This document shows, piece after piece, positions 1 through 4,909 of a stretch of 5,181 nucleotides of DNA (position 1 is its first letter; every line of letters starts with the position of its first letter). The notes under the pieces were generated by a model. The model had not been told where the DNA came from. It did not search any database and saw only the letters and a program-made list of their open reading frames with translations. Made by a program: the position numbers and the translations under genes. This stretch comes from Clostridiales bacterium (lineage in GTDB: Bacteria; Bacillota; Clostridia; Oscillospirales; Oscillospiraceae). Location: contig JAHZEE010000126.1 of the NCBI GenBank assembly GCA_019421975.1, forward strand, positions 1 to 5,181, given 5' to 3'.

Positions 1-57
1 CATGTGTTAGGCACGCCGCCAGCGTTCGTCCTGAGCCAGGATCAAACTCTCTATGAA
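1..57 (-). rRNA. rrs: 16S rRNA gene, 5' end only (partial)
   Basis: Read on the minus strand, this contains AGAGTTTGATCCTGGCTCAG (the classic 27F site, 31-50), followed by the conserved helix with GACGAACGCTGGCGGCGTG and CCTAACACATG. That is the start of bacterial 16S rRNA, about E. coli positions 1-57. The mature 5' end is set near 57 by analogy with E. coli, where AGAGTTTGAT begins at nucleotide 8; it could be off by a few bases. The gene continues beyond the left edge, so 23S, 5S and any tRNAs are not visible. The window may begin here because an assembly broke in a repeated rRNA operon, but that is a guess. Confidence 0.97.
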
Positions 58-100
58 TGGTATTAAAACGATCTTTCCAGACCGATCTAATCTTCACGAG

Positions 101-116
101 ATTGCTTCCAAGCAAT
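101..116 (-). other. Hairpin upstream of mature 16S 5' end
   Basis: On the minus strand ATTGCTTGGAAGCAAT is a perfect inverted repeat, folding into a 6-bp stem with a TGGA loop, about 45-60 nt before the 16S start. No U-run follows, so it is not a terminator. It may help 16S leader folding or processing. Confidence 0.4.
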
Positions 117-160
117 TACTCAAGAATCTTTTCGTTGGCTGTTCTCACAATCAACTTGTA

Positions 161-178
161 CATTTTTGTCCAAGGTGC
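161..178 (-). promoter_or_regulatory. boxA-like motif 2 in rRNA leader
   Basis: On the minus strand GCACCTTGGACAAAAATG shares the ACCTTG core with the motif at 197-215 and is also followed by an A-rich tail. It could be a second antitermination element or a chance repeat. The evidence is only the repeated core and its place in the leader. Confidence 0.25.
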
Positions 179-196
179 TGTCTTGCATGTTTCCGT

Positions 197-215
197 TGTT
201 TAATTTACAAGGTAC
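197..215 (-). promoter_or_regulatory. boxA-like antitermination motif 1 in rRNA leader
   Basis: On the minus strand the sequence GTACCTTGTAAATTAAACA resembles, from memory, the ACCTTGAAAA-type elements seen in leaders and spacers of clostridial rRNA operons. Those would correspond to the boxA (TGCTCTTTGAA-type) site bound by NusB/S10 elsewhere. The match is partial: TTTG is replaced by CTTG and the A-run is interrupted. Position, between P2 and 16S, supports the idea. A second ACCTTG motif lies 37 nt downstream. Confidence 0.35.
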
Positions 216-218
216 ACG

Positions 219-233
219 CCCCAAAAATCGGGG
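219..233 (-). other. Small hairpin in rRNA leader
   Basis: On the minus strand CCCCGATTTTTGGGG can fold with four C-G pairs plus a G-U and an A-U pair, leaving a three-base loop. It lies about 50-60 nt downstream of the expected P2 start and just ahead of the first ACCTTG motif. There is no U-run directly after it, so it is not a standard terminator. It may be part of leader folding or antitermination architecture; that role is inference. Confidence 0.45.
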
Positions 234-291
234 TTCTTTTGTTCAGCTTTCACAGTGGAAAAGCATTCCATTGTTTCCAGCGAACTTTTAC

Positions 292-320
292 ATCATACCA
301 CACTTAAAAGCACTTGTCAA
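292..320 (-). promoter_or_regulatory. rRNA operon promoter P2 (sigma-A type)
   Basis: A second perfect TTGACA (315-320) is followed after exactly 17 bp by TATGAT (292-297, one mismatch to TATAAT). Initiation is expected near 285. Upstream there is an A-tract (about 325-335) within AT-rich DNA, suitable as an UP element. Tandem P1/P2 arrangements about 100 bp apart are well known for rRNA operons of Firmicutes and other bacteria, and here the two -35 boxes are 96 bp apart. Confidence 0.85.
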
Positions 321-387
321 GAACTTTTTTCAAATTCATTTGAACTTGATTTTGTTCATTTGGCTGCGCTCTTGAGTGAGCTTGCCT

Positions 388-416
388 ATAATACCAAGGA
401 TCCCCGTATTTGTCAA
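388..416 (-). promoter_or_regulatory. rRNA operon promoter P1 (sigma-A type)
   Basis: On the minus strand there is a perfect -35 box TTGACA (411-416), a 17-bp spacer and a -10 box TATTAT (388-393, one mismatch to TATAAT). Initiation is expected around 380-382. The A-rich stretch directly upstream (about 417-445) would act as an UP element; it is also the last codons and stop of the germination permease gene, whose TGA ends at 426, 9 bp before the -35 box. The consensus fit and the position ahead of a 16S gene make this the probable upstream rrn promoter. Confidence 0.85.
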
Positions 417-425
417 CACCTTTTT

Positions 426-1427
426 TCAAAGTTTTTTGTCTTTTTTGGTCGATACAAGGGATAGTACGACGAGCGGCATCAGACCACAAAATAGAAGGAC
501 TGCCACGGCAAAGATGGGGAAGGTGTTTTCCCGCACGAGCCAGATCCCGCCGTAACCAGCGGCCGCCATTACACTTCCGAGCCATCTTCCGCTGCTGTTT
601 TGGAACAGGACGCGCAGCATTTCCGTGCCGGCAGACAGGGCCAGAAGCATGCTGGCGAAGAAGCCTGCGACCATGAGTGCCGAGAGAATCGCCTCAAAGC
701 GCTCCATACTGCCAAACAGGCGCAGGGACTGCGTCATGGTGTAAAGGGGAAACGGCAGACCGGCAGAGAGAACCGGGCCGAGCGATCCGCCGGTCACCAC
801 AGCGGCGAGCACGAGAACGGCGGCGGCAGTGATGCCCCAGAGGAACACCCTGGAGCCTGTGCTGCGCACATGGGGGCGCAGCCAGAGGGCCGCGAAGGGC
901 AGCAGCAGGGCTGCGGCCACACGGCCCACGCCGCTGGCCTGTGCGGTCGGCGCCAGGTATGCGGTGTGCACATCCGGCAGGGCGAAGAGAAGCATTCCGC
1001 CGGCCATCACAGTGAGAACCGGACCCAGAATGGCCCCCACCCGGGCCGGAACGGCCACGCCGCGGTATTGGGCGGTGGCCGCCAGCACCAGCAGGATGCC
1101 CGGATACAGCCACAGGCCGCCGGCCGTTGGGAAGGCCTCATCGCACCAGACGCCCAGGCAGGAGAGAATGGCCGCCATGGCAGCCGCCGCCAGCAGCAGC
1201 AGGATCCTGCCCAGCACCGGCCCGCAGGCCTTGCGCACCTGTCCGGCAATCCCCGCCGGCATCATGGCCTTTCCCTCCAGCCGGCGCAGCAGCCACAGGA
1301 AGACCCCCGCCACAATGACTCCCAGCACCACGCCGAGCCAGGGCACCGCAGGTGCTAAAAACAGCCCCGGCGCCAGAGCCGCCGCCAATGACCAGCTATA
1401 CAGCTGCCGGTCCGACATTCTGTCCAA
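426..1427 (-). CDS. Spore germination permease, GerAB/GerB family (B subunit)
   Basis: This is a very hydrophobic protein of about 333 residues with roughly nine or ten membrane segments. It belongs to the endospore germination permease branch of the APC superfamily, the B subunit of Ger nutrient receptors in the spore inner membrane. The N-terminus (MSDRQLYSW, soon followed by LAPGLFLAP) matches the family's usual Q-L start, and MERFEAI near residue 241, just before a membrane helix, matches the conserved R-x-E signature. It is slightly shorter than the roughly 365 residues of Bacillus GerAB. I chose a TTG start at 1427 because GGAGG (1435-1439) sits 7 nt before it; ATG at 1442 would overlap that SD, and ATG at 1418 would lie 16 nt from it. 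The start lies inside the upstream gene, with a 32-bp overlap. The C-terminus is lysine-rich (KKDKKL), encoded by A-tracts that abut the rRNA promoter. The ligand cannot be told from sequence. Confidence 0.85.
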   Translation of the reverse strand: MDRMSDRQLYSWSLAAALAPGLFLAPAVPWLGVVLGVIVAGVFLWLLRRLEGKAMMPAGIAGQVRKACGPVLGRILLLLAAAAMAAILSCLGVWCDEAFPTAGGLWLYPGILLVLAATAQYRGVAVPARVGAILGPVLTVMAGGMLLFALPDVHTAYLAPTAQASGVGRVAAALLLPFAALWLRPHVRSTGSRVFLWGITAAAVLVLAAVVTGGSLGPVLSAGLPFPLYTMTQSLRLFGSMERFEAILSALMVAGFFASMLLALSAGTEMLRVLFQNSSGRWLGSVMAAAGYGGIWLVRENTFPIFAVAVLLFCGLMPLVVLSLVSTKKDKKL

Positions 1428-1914
1428 GCCGATACCTCCCATCCATTCGATACAGCCGGGGAATCTCCCGGCCCTCCCCCTCGGCCGAGGCCGTCCGCAG
1501 GTTGGCCAGCGTGACGCCCGCCGTGTGGGCTTTCAAAAACTTTGTGAGTCCCTCCACCTCAGAGGGAGCCGCACCGTCATCGGTGACGCAGACCCGGGCT
1601 GCAGGCCGCAGCTCCGGCTCCTCCATCACGACAGGGATCAGCCCCGCTGCCGAGTCCTCAAAGACCACGGAGCTGACCGTCCCCAAAAACAATGTGCCCG
1701 GCGCGGTGTCGTGCAGCGCCTGCAGCGCCTCGTCCCAGTCGCGGCCGGTCCCGATCAGTTCCTCCGCCGCCGCGATGCAGACTGTTCCGTCCCGCTGGCT
1801 CACAAGCAGCGTCTGGCACGGCAGCAGCGCCGCCACATCCTGGCTCTTGGCCGGCAGCAGGCCGAACAGGGACAGGGCCACCGTGAGGGCCAACAAAAAA
1901 ATCCACTTGCGCAT
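1396..1914 (-). CDS. Short Ger(x)C-like germination protein, N-terminal domain only
   Basis: The 172-residue product sits between the A and B subunit genes, where a receptor C subunit would be expected. It starts with a basic MRKW and a hydrophobic stretch to about residue 22, a signal peptide or membrane anchor. The body (about residues 30-165) resembles the first domain of GerC proteins in layout: a G-x-D-W-x-E-A-L-x-x-L segment near 57-67, then LFLGTVSSVVF near 75, a V-C-V-T strand near 108 and an I-P-R-L near 150. This is a judgement by eye. Typical GerC proteins are about 370 residues with three domains and a lipobox cysteine; here domains II and III are absent, and the only nearby cysteine (C33, preceded by LLP) is not a canonical lipobox. 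The ATG has AGGAGG 4 nt upstream, overlapping the TAG stop of the A gene. It could instead be an unrelated exported protein. Confidence 0.7.
   Translation of the reverse strand: MRKWIFLLALTVALSLFGLLPAKSQDVAALLPCQTLLVSQRDGTVCIAAAEELIGTGRDWDEALQALHDTAPGTLFLGTVSSVVFEDSAAGLIPVVMEEPELRPAARVCVTDDGAAPSEVEGLTKFLKAHTAGVTLANLRTASAEGEGREIPRLYRMDGRYRLGQNVGPAAV
1435..1439 (-). promoter_or_regulatory. RBS deciding the TTG start of the germination permease
   Basis: GGAGG on the minus strand is followed by seven bases (TATCGGC) and then an in-frame TTG at 1425-1427. It lies within the coding sequence of the upstream GerC-like gene, so translation of the two genes is probably coupled. Confidence 0.65.
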
Positions 1915-1922
1915 GGTGCCTC

Positions 1923-3332
1923 CTATTTCTGGTTGCGAAGATCCTGCGGGCGCAGGGTCCGGTCGCGGAGTTTATCCTGCACAAGCCGGCGCCGCAGCAG
2001 CGCGCCGCCCAGCCGTGCAGAGGAGAAGGGCGCGAGATACGGCCGCCCGCAGGATTCCAGCGAGGCCAGATGGATGAGCAGCGCCAGGGCGCCCGCCGTC
2101 ACGCCGAACAGGCCCAGCAGGGCCGCGCAGAGCGTCAGCACAATGCGCCAGATCCGCAGGGCGTCGGAAAAATCCCTTCCCGGCAGCGTGAAGCCGCAGA
2201 CGCCTGCCACGGCCACCACGATGAGGGCCGCCGGGGAGATGAGCCGGGCCTCCACTGCCGCCGTGCCCACCACCAGACCGCCGATGATGCTGACCGTCTG
2301 GCCGATGGACTGGGGCAGGTGGATGCCCGCCTCCTGCAGCAGCTCAAAGGCGATCAGAAGGCCCAACACCTCCAGCACCGTCGGAAACGGCACCTCGCGC
2401 TTGCTCTCGATGATGGCCTCCAACAGCTGTGTGGGAATCATCTCCTGGTGGAAGGTGCTGATGGCCACATAGAGCGCCGGCAGCAGCAGGCTCACAATCA
2501 GGGCCAGATACCGCAGCACCCGCACAAAGGTGGCCGACACATAGTCCGTGCCCCGGTCCTCCGGGGACTCCATGAGCATTCCCAGATCCACGGGCAGCAG
2601 ATACCCCAGGGGCAGGCCGTCCACCAGCACGCCCACGCGGCCCGCCAGTAGCGCCCGGCAGAACTGGTCTGCCCGCTCGGTGAACTGGGTCATGGGGAAG
2701 GCCGTCTTGCGCGAGCCGGTGAGATACTCCTCCGCCGCGGCCGGCGAGATCAGACCGTCGATGTCGATTTCGTCCAGCCGGTTCACCACCCGCTGTACCA
2801 GCTCCGGGTCGGTCAGATCCTCCAGGTAGACCACCGAGACATTGGTCAGGCTGCGCCGGCCCACCTGGCTCTCCTTGAGCCGCAGCTTGGGCGAGCGCAG
2901 GTGGCGGCGGATCAGGCTGGTGTTGACGCGGATGGTCTCGGTAAAGGCGTCCTTGGCGCCCTTGACCGTGTTCTCCACCGTCGGGGGGCTGGGGTCGCGC
3001 TTGTCGCCGGTTCGGGTCTCGCAGGCGATGACCCGGTCCGGAAAGCGCAGAATACTGAAGCCGTTGACCAGCTGTAAAATCAGGGTGTCCAGATCGGGCA
3101 CCGGCTTGGTCACGGCATTGACAATGGGCTGCCCCATCAAAATGGGGCGAATGACAAAGTCGGAGATCATGGAGCTCATCACAAGGCCGTCGATAAAATA
3201 GCAATAGACCGTCTGGCCCTCGACCTCGATGGGCCGGGCCACAAAGTCCGCCGCCCCCTCAAAGGCCTTGCGGATGGCCGCGTCCGACATGGACTCCAAA
3301 TTTTCCTCCATCTTCTGGAAATCAGACTGCAC
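1923..3332 (-). CDS. gerA: Spore germination protein, GerA family (A subunit)
   Basis: This is the A subunit of a spore nutrient germinant receptor, located in the spore inner membrane. With a GTG start at 3332 it has 469 residues, close to the 482 of Bacillus GerAA. After a cytosolic N-terminal region come the family hallmarks: GAKDAFTET (about 125-133), N-T-S-L-I-R-R (137-143), FTERADQ (217-223), VDGLPLGYLLP (237-247), P-A-L-Y-V-A-I with F-H-Q-E-M-I-P-T (285-301), VPFP (314-317), and FELLQEAGIHLPQSIGQ with G-T-A-A-V-E-A (329-362). Four or five membrane helices lie between about 267 and 421. The start is uncertain: GTG at 3332 has GAGGTGA 5 nt upstream; TTG at 3299 has GGAGG 5 nt upstream (458 aa); ATG at 3395 has no clear SD (490 aa). 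It is first in the operon; the next gene begins 8 nt after its stop. Confidence 0.92.
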   Translation of the reverse strand: MQSDFQKMEENLESMSDAAIRKAFEGAADFVARPIEVEGQTVYCYFIDGLVMSSMISDFVIRPILMGQPIVNAVTKPVPDLDTLILQLVNGFSILRFPDRVIACETRTGDKRDPSPPTVENTVKGAKDAFTETIRVNTSLIRRHLRSPKLRLKESQVGRRSLTNVSVVYLEDLTDPELVQRVVNRLDEIDIDGLISPAAAEEYLTGSRKTAFPMTQFTERADQFCRALLAGRVGVLVDGLPLGYLLPVDLGMLMESPEDRGTDYVSATFVRVLRYLALIVSLLLPALYVAISTFHQEMIPTQLLEAIIESKREVPFPTVLEVLGLLIAFELLQEAGIHLPQSIGQTVSIIGGLVVGTAAVEARLISPAALIVVAVAGVCGFTLPGRDFSDALRIWRIVLTLCAALLGLFGVTAGALALLIHLASLESCGRPYLAPFSSARLGGALLRRRLVQDKLRDRTLRPQDLRNQK

Positions 3333-3337
3333 AGGCT

Positions 3338-3344
3338 TCACCTC
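3338..3344 (-). promoter_or_regulatory. Candidate RBS for the GerA-family gene
   Basis: GAGGTGA on the minus strand is a seven-base match to the anti-SD complement AAGGAGGTGA and lies 5 nt before an in-frame GTG (3330-3332). A competing site is GGAGG at 3305-3309 with TTG at 3297-3299. Either start keeps the full conserved part of the protein. Confidence 0.5.
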
Positions 3345-3424
3345 GCGGATAGTTTTTCCAAGGAAGGTCGGAAATATACCTTGTGCAAATTCCATGTGCG
3401 ATTTATAATAATGTATGTTGTACA

Positions 3425-3514
3425 CCGCTCCGTCACGGCTGACGCCCCTCAAACTGAGGCAGAGAAAAGAGGCTCCCCTTGAGGGGAGCTGTCGCCGCAG
3501 GCGACTGAGAGGTG
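3425..3514. repeat. Hairpin-rich imperfect palindromic repeat (two inverted copies)
   Basis: The right half (3471-3514) holds two perfect stem-loops in a row: GCTCCCC-TTGA-GGGGAGC (3472-3489) and GTCGCC-GCA-GGCGAC (3491-3505), ending in TGAGAGGTG. The left half (3425-3462) has CGTCA-CGGC-TGACG (3431-3444) and CCTCA-AAC-TGAGG (3447-3459). It reads as a decayed copy of the right half in opposite orientation: CCCCTCAA (3445-3452) is the exact reverse complement of TTGAGGGG (3479-3486), and CTCCGTC (3428-3434) matches GACTGAG (3503-3509) in six of seven positions. The halves are separated by the A-rich GAGAAAAGA. From memory, very similar GGCTCCCC...GGGGAGCTGTC...GACTGAGGGGTG units are scattered through genomes of gut Oscillospiraceae; I cannot verify that here. 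It is not a terminator for either neighbour, since both transcribe away from it. Confidence 0.75.
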
Positions 3515-3519
3515 TTATA

Positions 3520-3525
3520 TATAAT
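3520..3525 (+). promoter_or_regulatory. Possible -10 box for mnmE
   Basis: TATAAT lies 7 nt before the SD AAGGAGG (3532-3538), so transcription would start at or just before the SD and leave a very short leader. No good -35 box is present 16-18 bp upstream, where the hairpin repeat ends. An overlapping extended -10 (TG-T-TATATA, 3513-3521) is an alternative that needs less of a -35. Confidence 0.4.
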
Positions 3526-3545
3526 GTATCTAAGGAGGCATCTCC

Positions 3546-4901
3546 ATGGCCCATACCATCGCAGCCATCGCCACGGCATCCCAGCCGGCCGCCATTGGAA
3601 TTCTCCGCCTGTCAGGCGACACAGCCATCGAGACCGCCCAGGCCGTCTTTACCCCCCAGTTTGGCCCCGTGCTCAGCCAGCAGCCCAGCCGCCGCCTGGT
3701 GCTGGGCACGCTCCGCGACCGCCACGGCCGCGTCATCGACCAGGCCATGGCCGTCTGCTGCCGGGCGCCCAACAGCTACACCGGCGAGGACACAGCGGAG
3801 CTGCACTGCCACGGCGCGCCGGCGGTACTGGCCGCGGGACTGGACGCGCTCTACGCCGCCGGCGCCCAGCCGGCCCAGCCGGGCGAGTTCACCCGCCGCG
3901 CCTTTTTAAACGGCCGGATGGATCTGACCCAGGCCGAGGCGGTGGCGGATCTTCTGGAGGCCGAGACCGCCGAGCAGGCCGCCAACGCGGCCGGACAGCT
4001 CTCCGGCGCCATCCGCGCCCGCATCGACCCCATCTATGACACCCTGACCGATATCCTGGCCCACTTCCACGCCGCGCTGGACTACCCCGACGAGGACATC
4101 GATCCCTTTTCGCTGGAGCAGTACGCCAGGACACTGGAAGATGCCTGGGAGGACCTCACCGCGCTGCTGCACACCTACGGGCGCGGCCAGGTGCTGCGCC
4201 GGGGCGCGGCCGCCGTGCTGCTGGGCCGGCCCAACGCCGGCAAGTCCAGCCTGCTCAACGCCCTGGCGGGCTTTGACCGGGTCATCGTCTCCGACATCCC
4301 CGGCACCACCCGCGACACCGTGGAGGAGCGGGTGAAGCTGGGGCCGGTGCTGCTGCGCCTCATCGACACCGCCGGCATCCGGCCCGGCGGCGACCGGCTC
4401 GAGCAGCTGGGCATCGACCGGGCCCATGAGGCCGCCATGCAGGCGGACCTGGCGCTGTTTGTCTGCGACGGCTCGCAGCCGCTCACAGGCGAGGACGAGG
4501 CCGCCATCTCCGCCGCGCAGCGGGCCAGGCAGGTCATCGCCATCCGCAACAAGGCGGATCTGCCGCAGGTCCCCTTCTCTCTGCCCTTCGACACCGTCCT
4601 CTCCCTCAGCGCCAGGACCGGCCAGGGCCTTGCGCAGCTCCAGGCAGAGGTCGTTCGCCGCTTCGGAGGCGATACGCCCTGCGACGGCTCCATCCTCACC
4701 AGTGCCCGGCAGCAGGCCGCCATCGACCAGGCGGCCGCCAGCATCGCCCACGCCCAGGCCGCCATGGAGCAGGCCATGACGCCGGACGCCGTGCTGGTGG
4801 ATGTGGAGCAGGCGCTGCAGGCGCTTGCCGAGCTCACCGGCCGGACCATGCGCGAGGACCTGCTCAATCGAATCTTTGCACGCTTCTGCGTGGGAAAATG
4901 A
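3546..4901 (+). CDS. mnmE: tRNA uridine-5-carboxymethylaminomethyl(34) synthesis GTPase MnmE
   Basis: This is the GTPase that, with MnmG, builds the (carboxymethyl)aminomethyl group at C5 of wobble U34 in certain tRNAs, using a folate one-carbon unit. The 451 residues match the family's usual 450-460. Layout: N-terminal folate-binding and dimerisation domain (about 1-118, with GILRLSG and the N-S-Y-T-G-E-D...H-C-H-G stretch at 76-90), a helical domain split around an inserted Ras-like G domain (about 216-372), and the C-terminal helices. G-domain motifs are intact: P-loop GRPNAGKSS (227-235), TTRD (254-257), DTAG (274-277), NKAD (335-338), SAR (355-357). E286 stands where E. coli has catalytic E282. 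The protein ends in FCVGK, the conserved CxGK tail. The ATG at 3546 has AAGGAGG 7 nt upstream. The next gene follows after 8 nt, so they are probably one operon. Confidence 0.98.
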   Translation: MAHTIAAIATASQPAAIGILRLSGDTAIETAQAVFTPQFGPVLSQQPSRRLVLGTLRDRHGRVIDQAMAVCCRAPNSYTGEDTAELHCHGAPAVLAAGLDALYAAGAQPAQPGEFTRRAFLNGRMDLTQAEAVADLLEAETAEQAANAAGQLSGAIRARIDPIYDTLTDILAHFHAALDYPDEDIDPFSLEQYARTLEDAWEDLTALLHTYGRGQVLRRGAAAVLLGRPNAGKSSLLNALAGFDRVIVSDIPGTTRDTVEERVKLGPVLLRLIDTAGIRPGGDRLEQLGIDRAHEAAMQADLALFVCDGSQPLTGEDEAAISAAQRARQVIAIRNKADLPQVPFSLPFDTVLSLSARTGQGLAQLQAEVVRRFGGDTPCDGSILTSARQQAAIDQAAASIAHAQAAMEQAMTPDAVLVDVEQALQALAELTGRTMREDLLNRIFARFCVGK

Positions 4902-4909
4902 GGAATTCT

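Larger units (their letters stand above)
58..387 (-). other. rRNA operon leader (5' external transcribed region)
   Basis: This AT-rich stretch lies between the P1 -10 box and the mature 16S 5' end. The coding DNA next to it is strongly GC-rich. It has no convincing gene: short open frames here lack ribosome binding sites and family resemblance. It holds the second promoter P2, two hairpins (219-233 and 101-116) and two ACCTTG-containing boxA-like motifs (197-215 and 161-178). A transcript from P1 would have a leader of roughly 325 nt and one from P2 about 230 nt. The RNase III processing stem normally formed with the 16S 3' flank cannot be tested because that flank is outside the window. Confidence 0.8.
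3396..3545. other. Divergent intergenic region between ger operon and mnmE
   Basis: The two operons are transcribed away from each other, so promoters for both should lie here. On the ger side, about 3373-3420 is AT-rich and includes TATTATAAAT near 3401-3410 on the minus strand, a possible -10 area. I could not find a convincing partner -35 box, nor a clear sigma-G or sigma-F promoter, which a germination operon would be expected to have. On the mnmE side there is a TATAAT at 3520-3525. The middle is occupied by the hairpin repeat at 3425-3514. No open frame here looks like a gene. Confidence 0.6.

Noticed and set aside
69..88. Direct repeat CGATCT (69-74 and 83-88) near the 16S start
   Set aside because: Six bases repeated once in AT-rich leader DNA is not beyond chance, and the possible GATC/GATC hairpin has only four pairs.
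219..240. GC stem followed by T-rich DNA on the plus strand, resembling a terminator
   Set aside because: The stem is only four strong pairs, the T-run is interrupted, and no plus-strand gene ends upstream of it.
53..464. Three short plus-strand open frames (69-84 codons) over the rRNA leader
   Set aside because: They lie antisense to the rRNA leader and promoters, lack convincing SD sites, and their products look like random translation of AT-rich DNA.
829..2472. A 547-codon open frame on the plus strand across the ger genes, plus a 252-codon one at 600-1358
   Set aside because: They are antisense to three genes with clear family motifs and consistent SD sites. The predicted proteins are low-complexity and rich in Arg, Ala, Ser, Pro and Gln, as expected for shadow frames in GC-rich DNA.
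3425..3514. CRISPR array or riboswitch
   Set aside because: There are only two inverted, unequal copies and no regular direct repeats with spacers, so not CRISPR. I recognise no known riboswitch or T-box core, and the short stems resemble a dispersed palindromic repeat.
3333..3554. Extending the GerA-family protein upstream to ATG 3554 or ATG 3395
   Set aside because: Starting at 3554 would cross the hairpin repeat and overlap the start of mnmE. ATG 3395 has no usable SD, while GTG 3332 and TTG 3299 do.
3906..4751. A 281-codon open frame on the minus strand inside mnmE, and a 275-codon one at 4175-5002
   Set aside because: mnmE is unmistakable on the plus strand. The antisense products are rich in Gly, Val, Ala or Ser/Arg and match no family I know.
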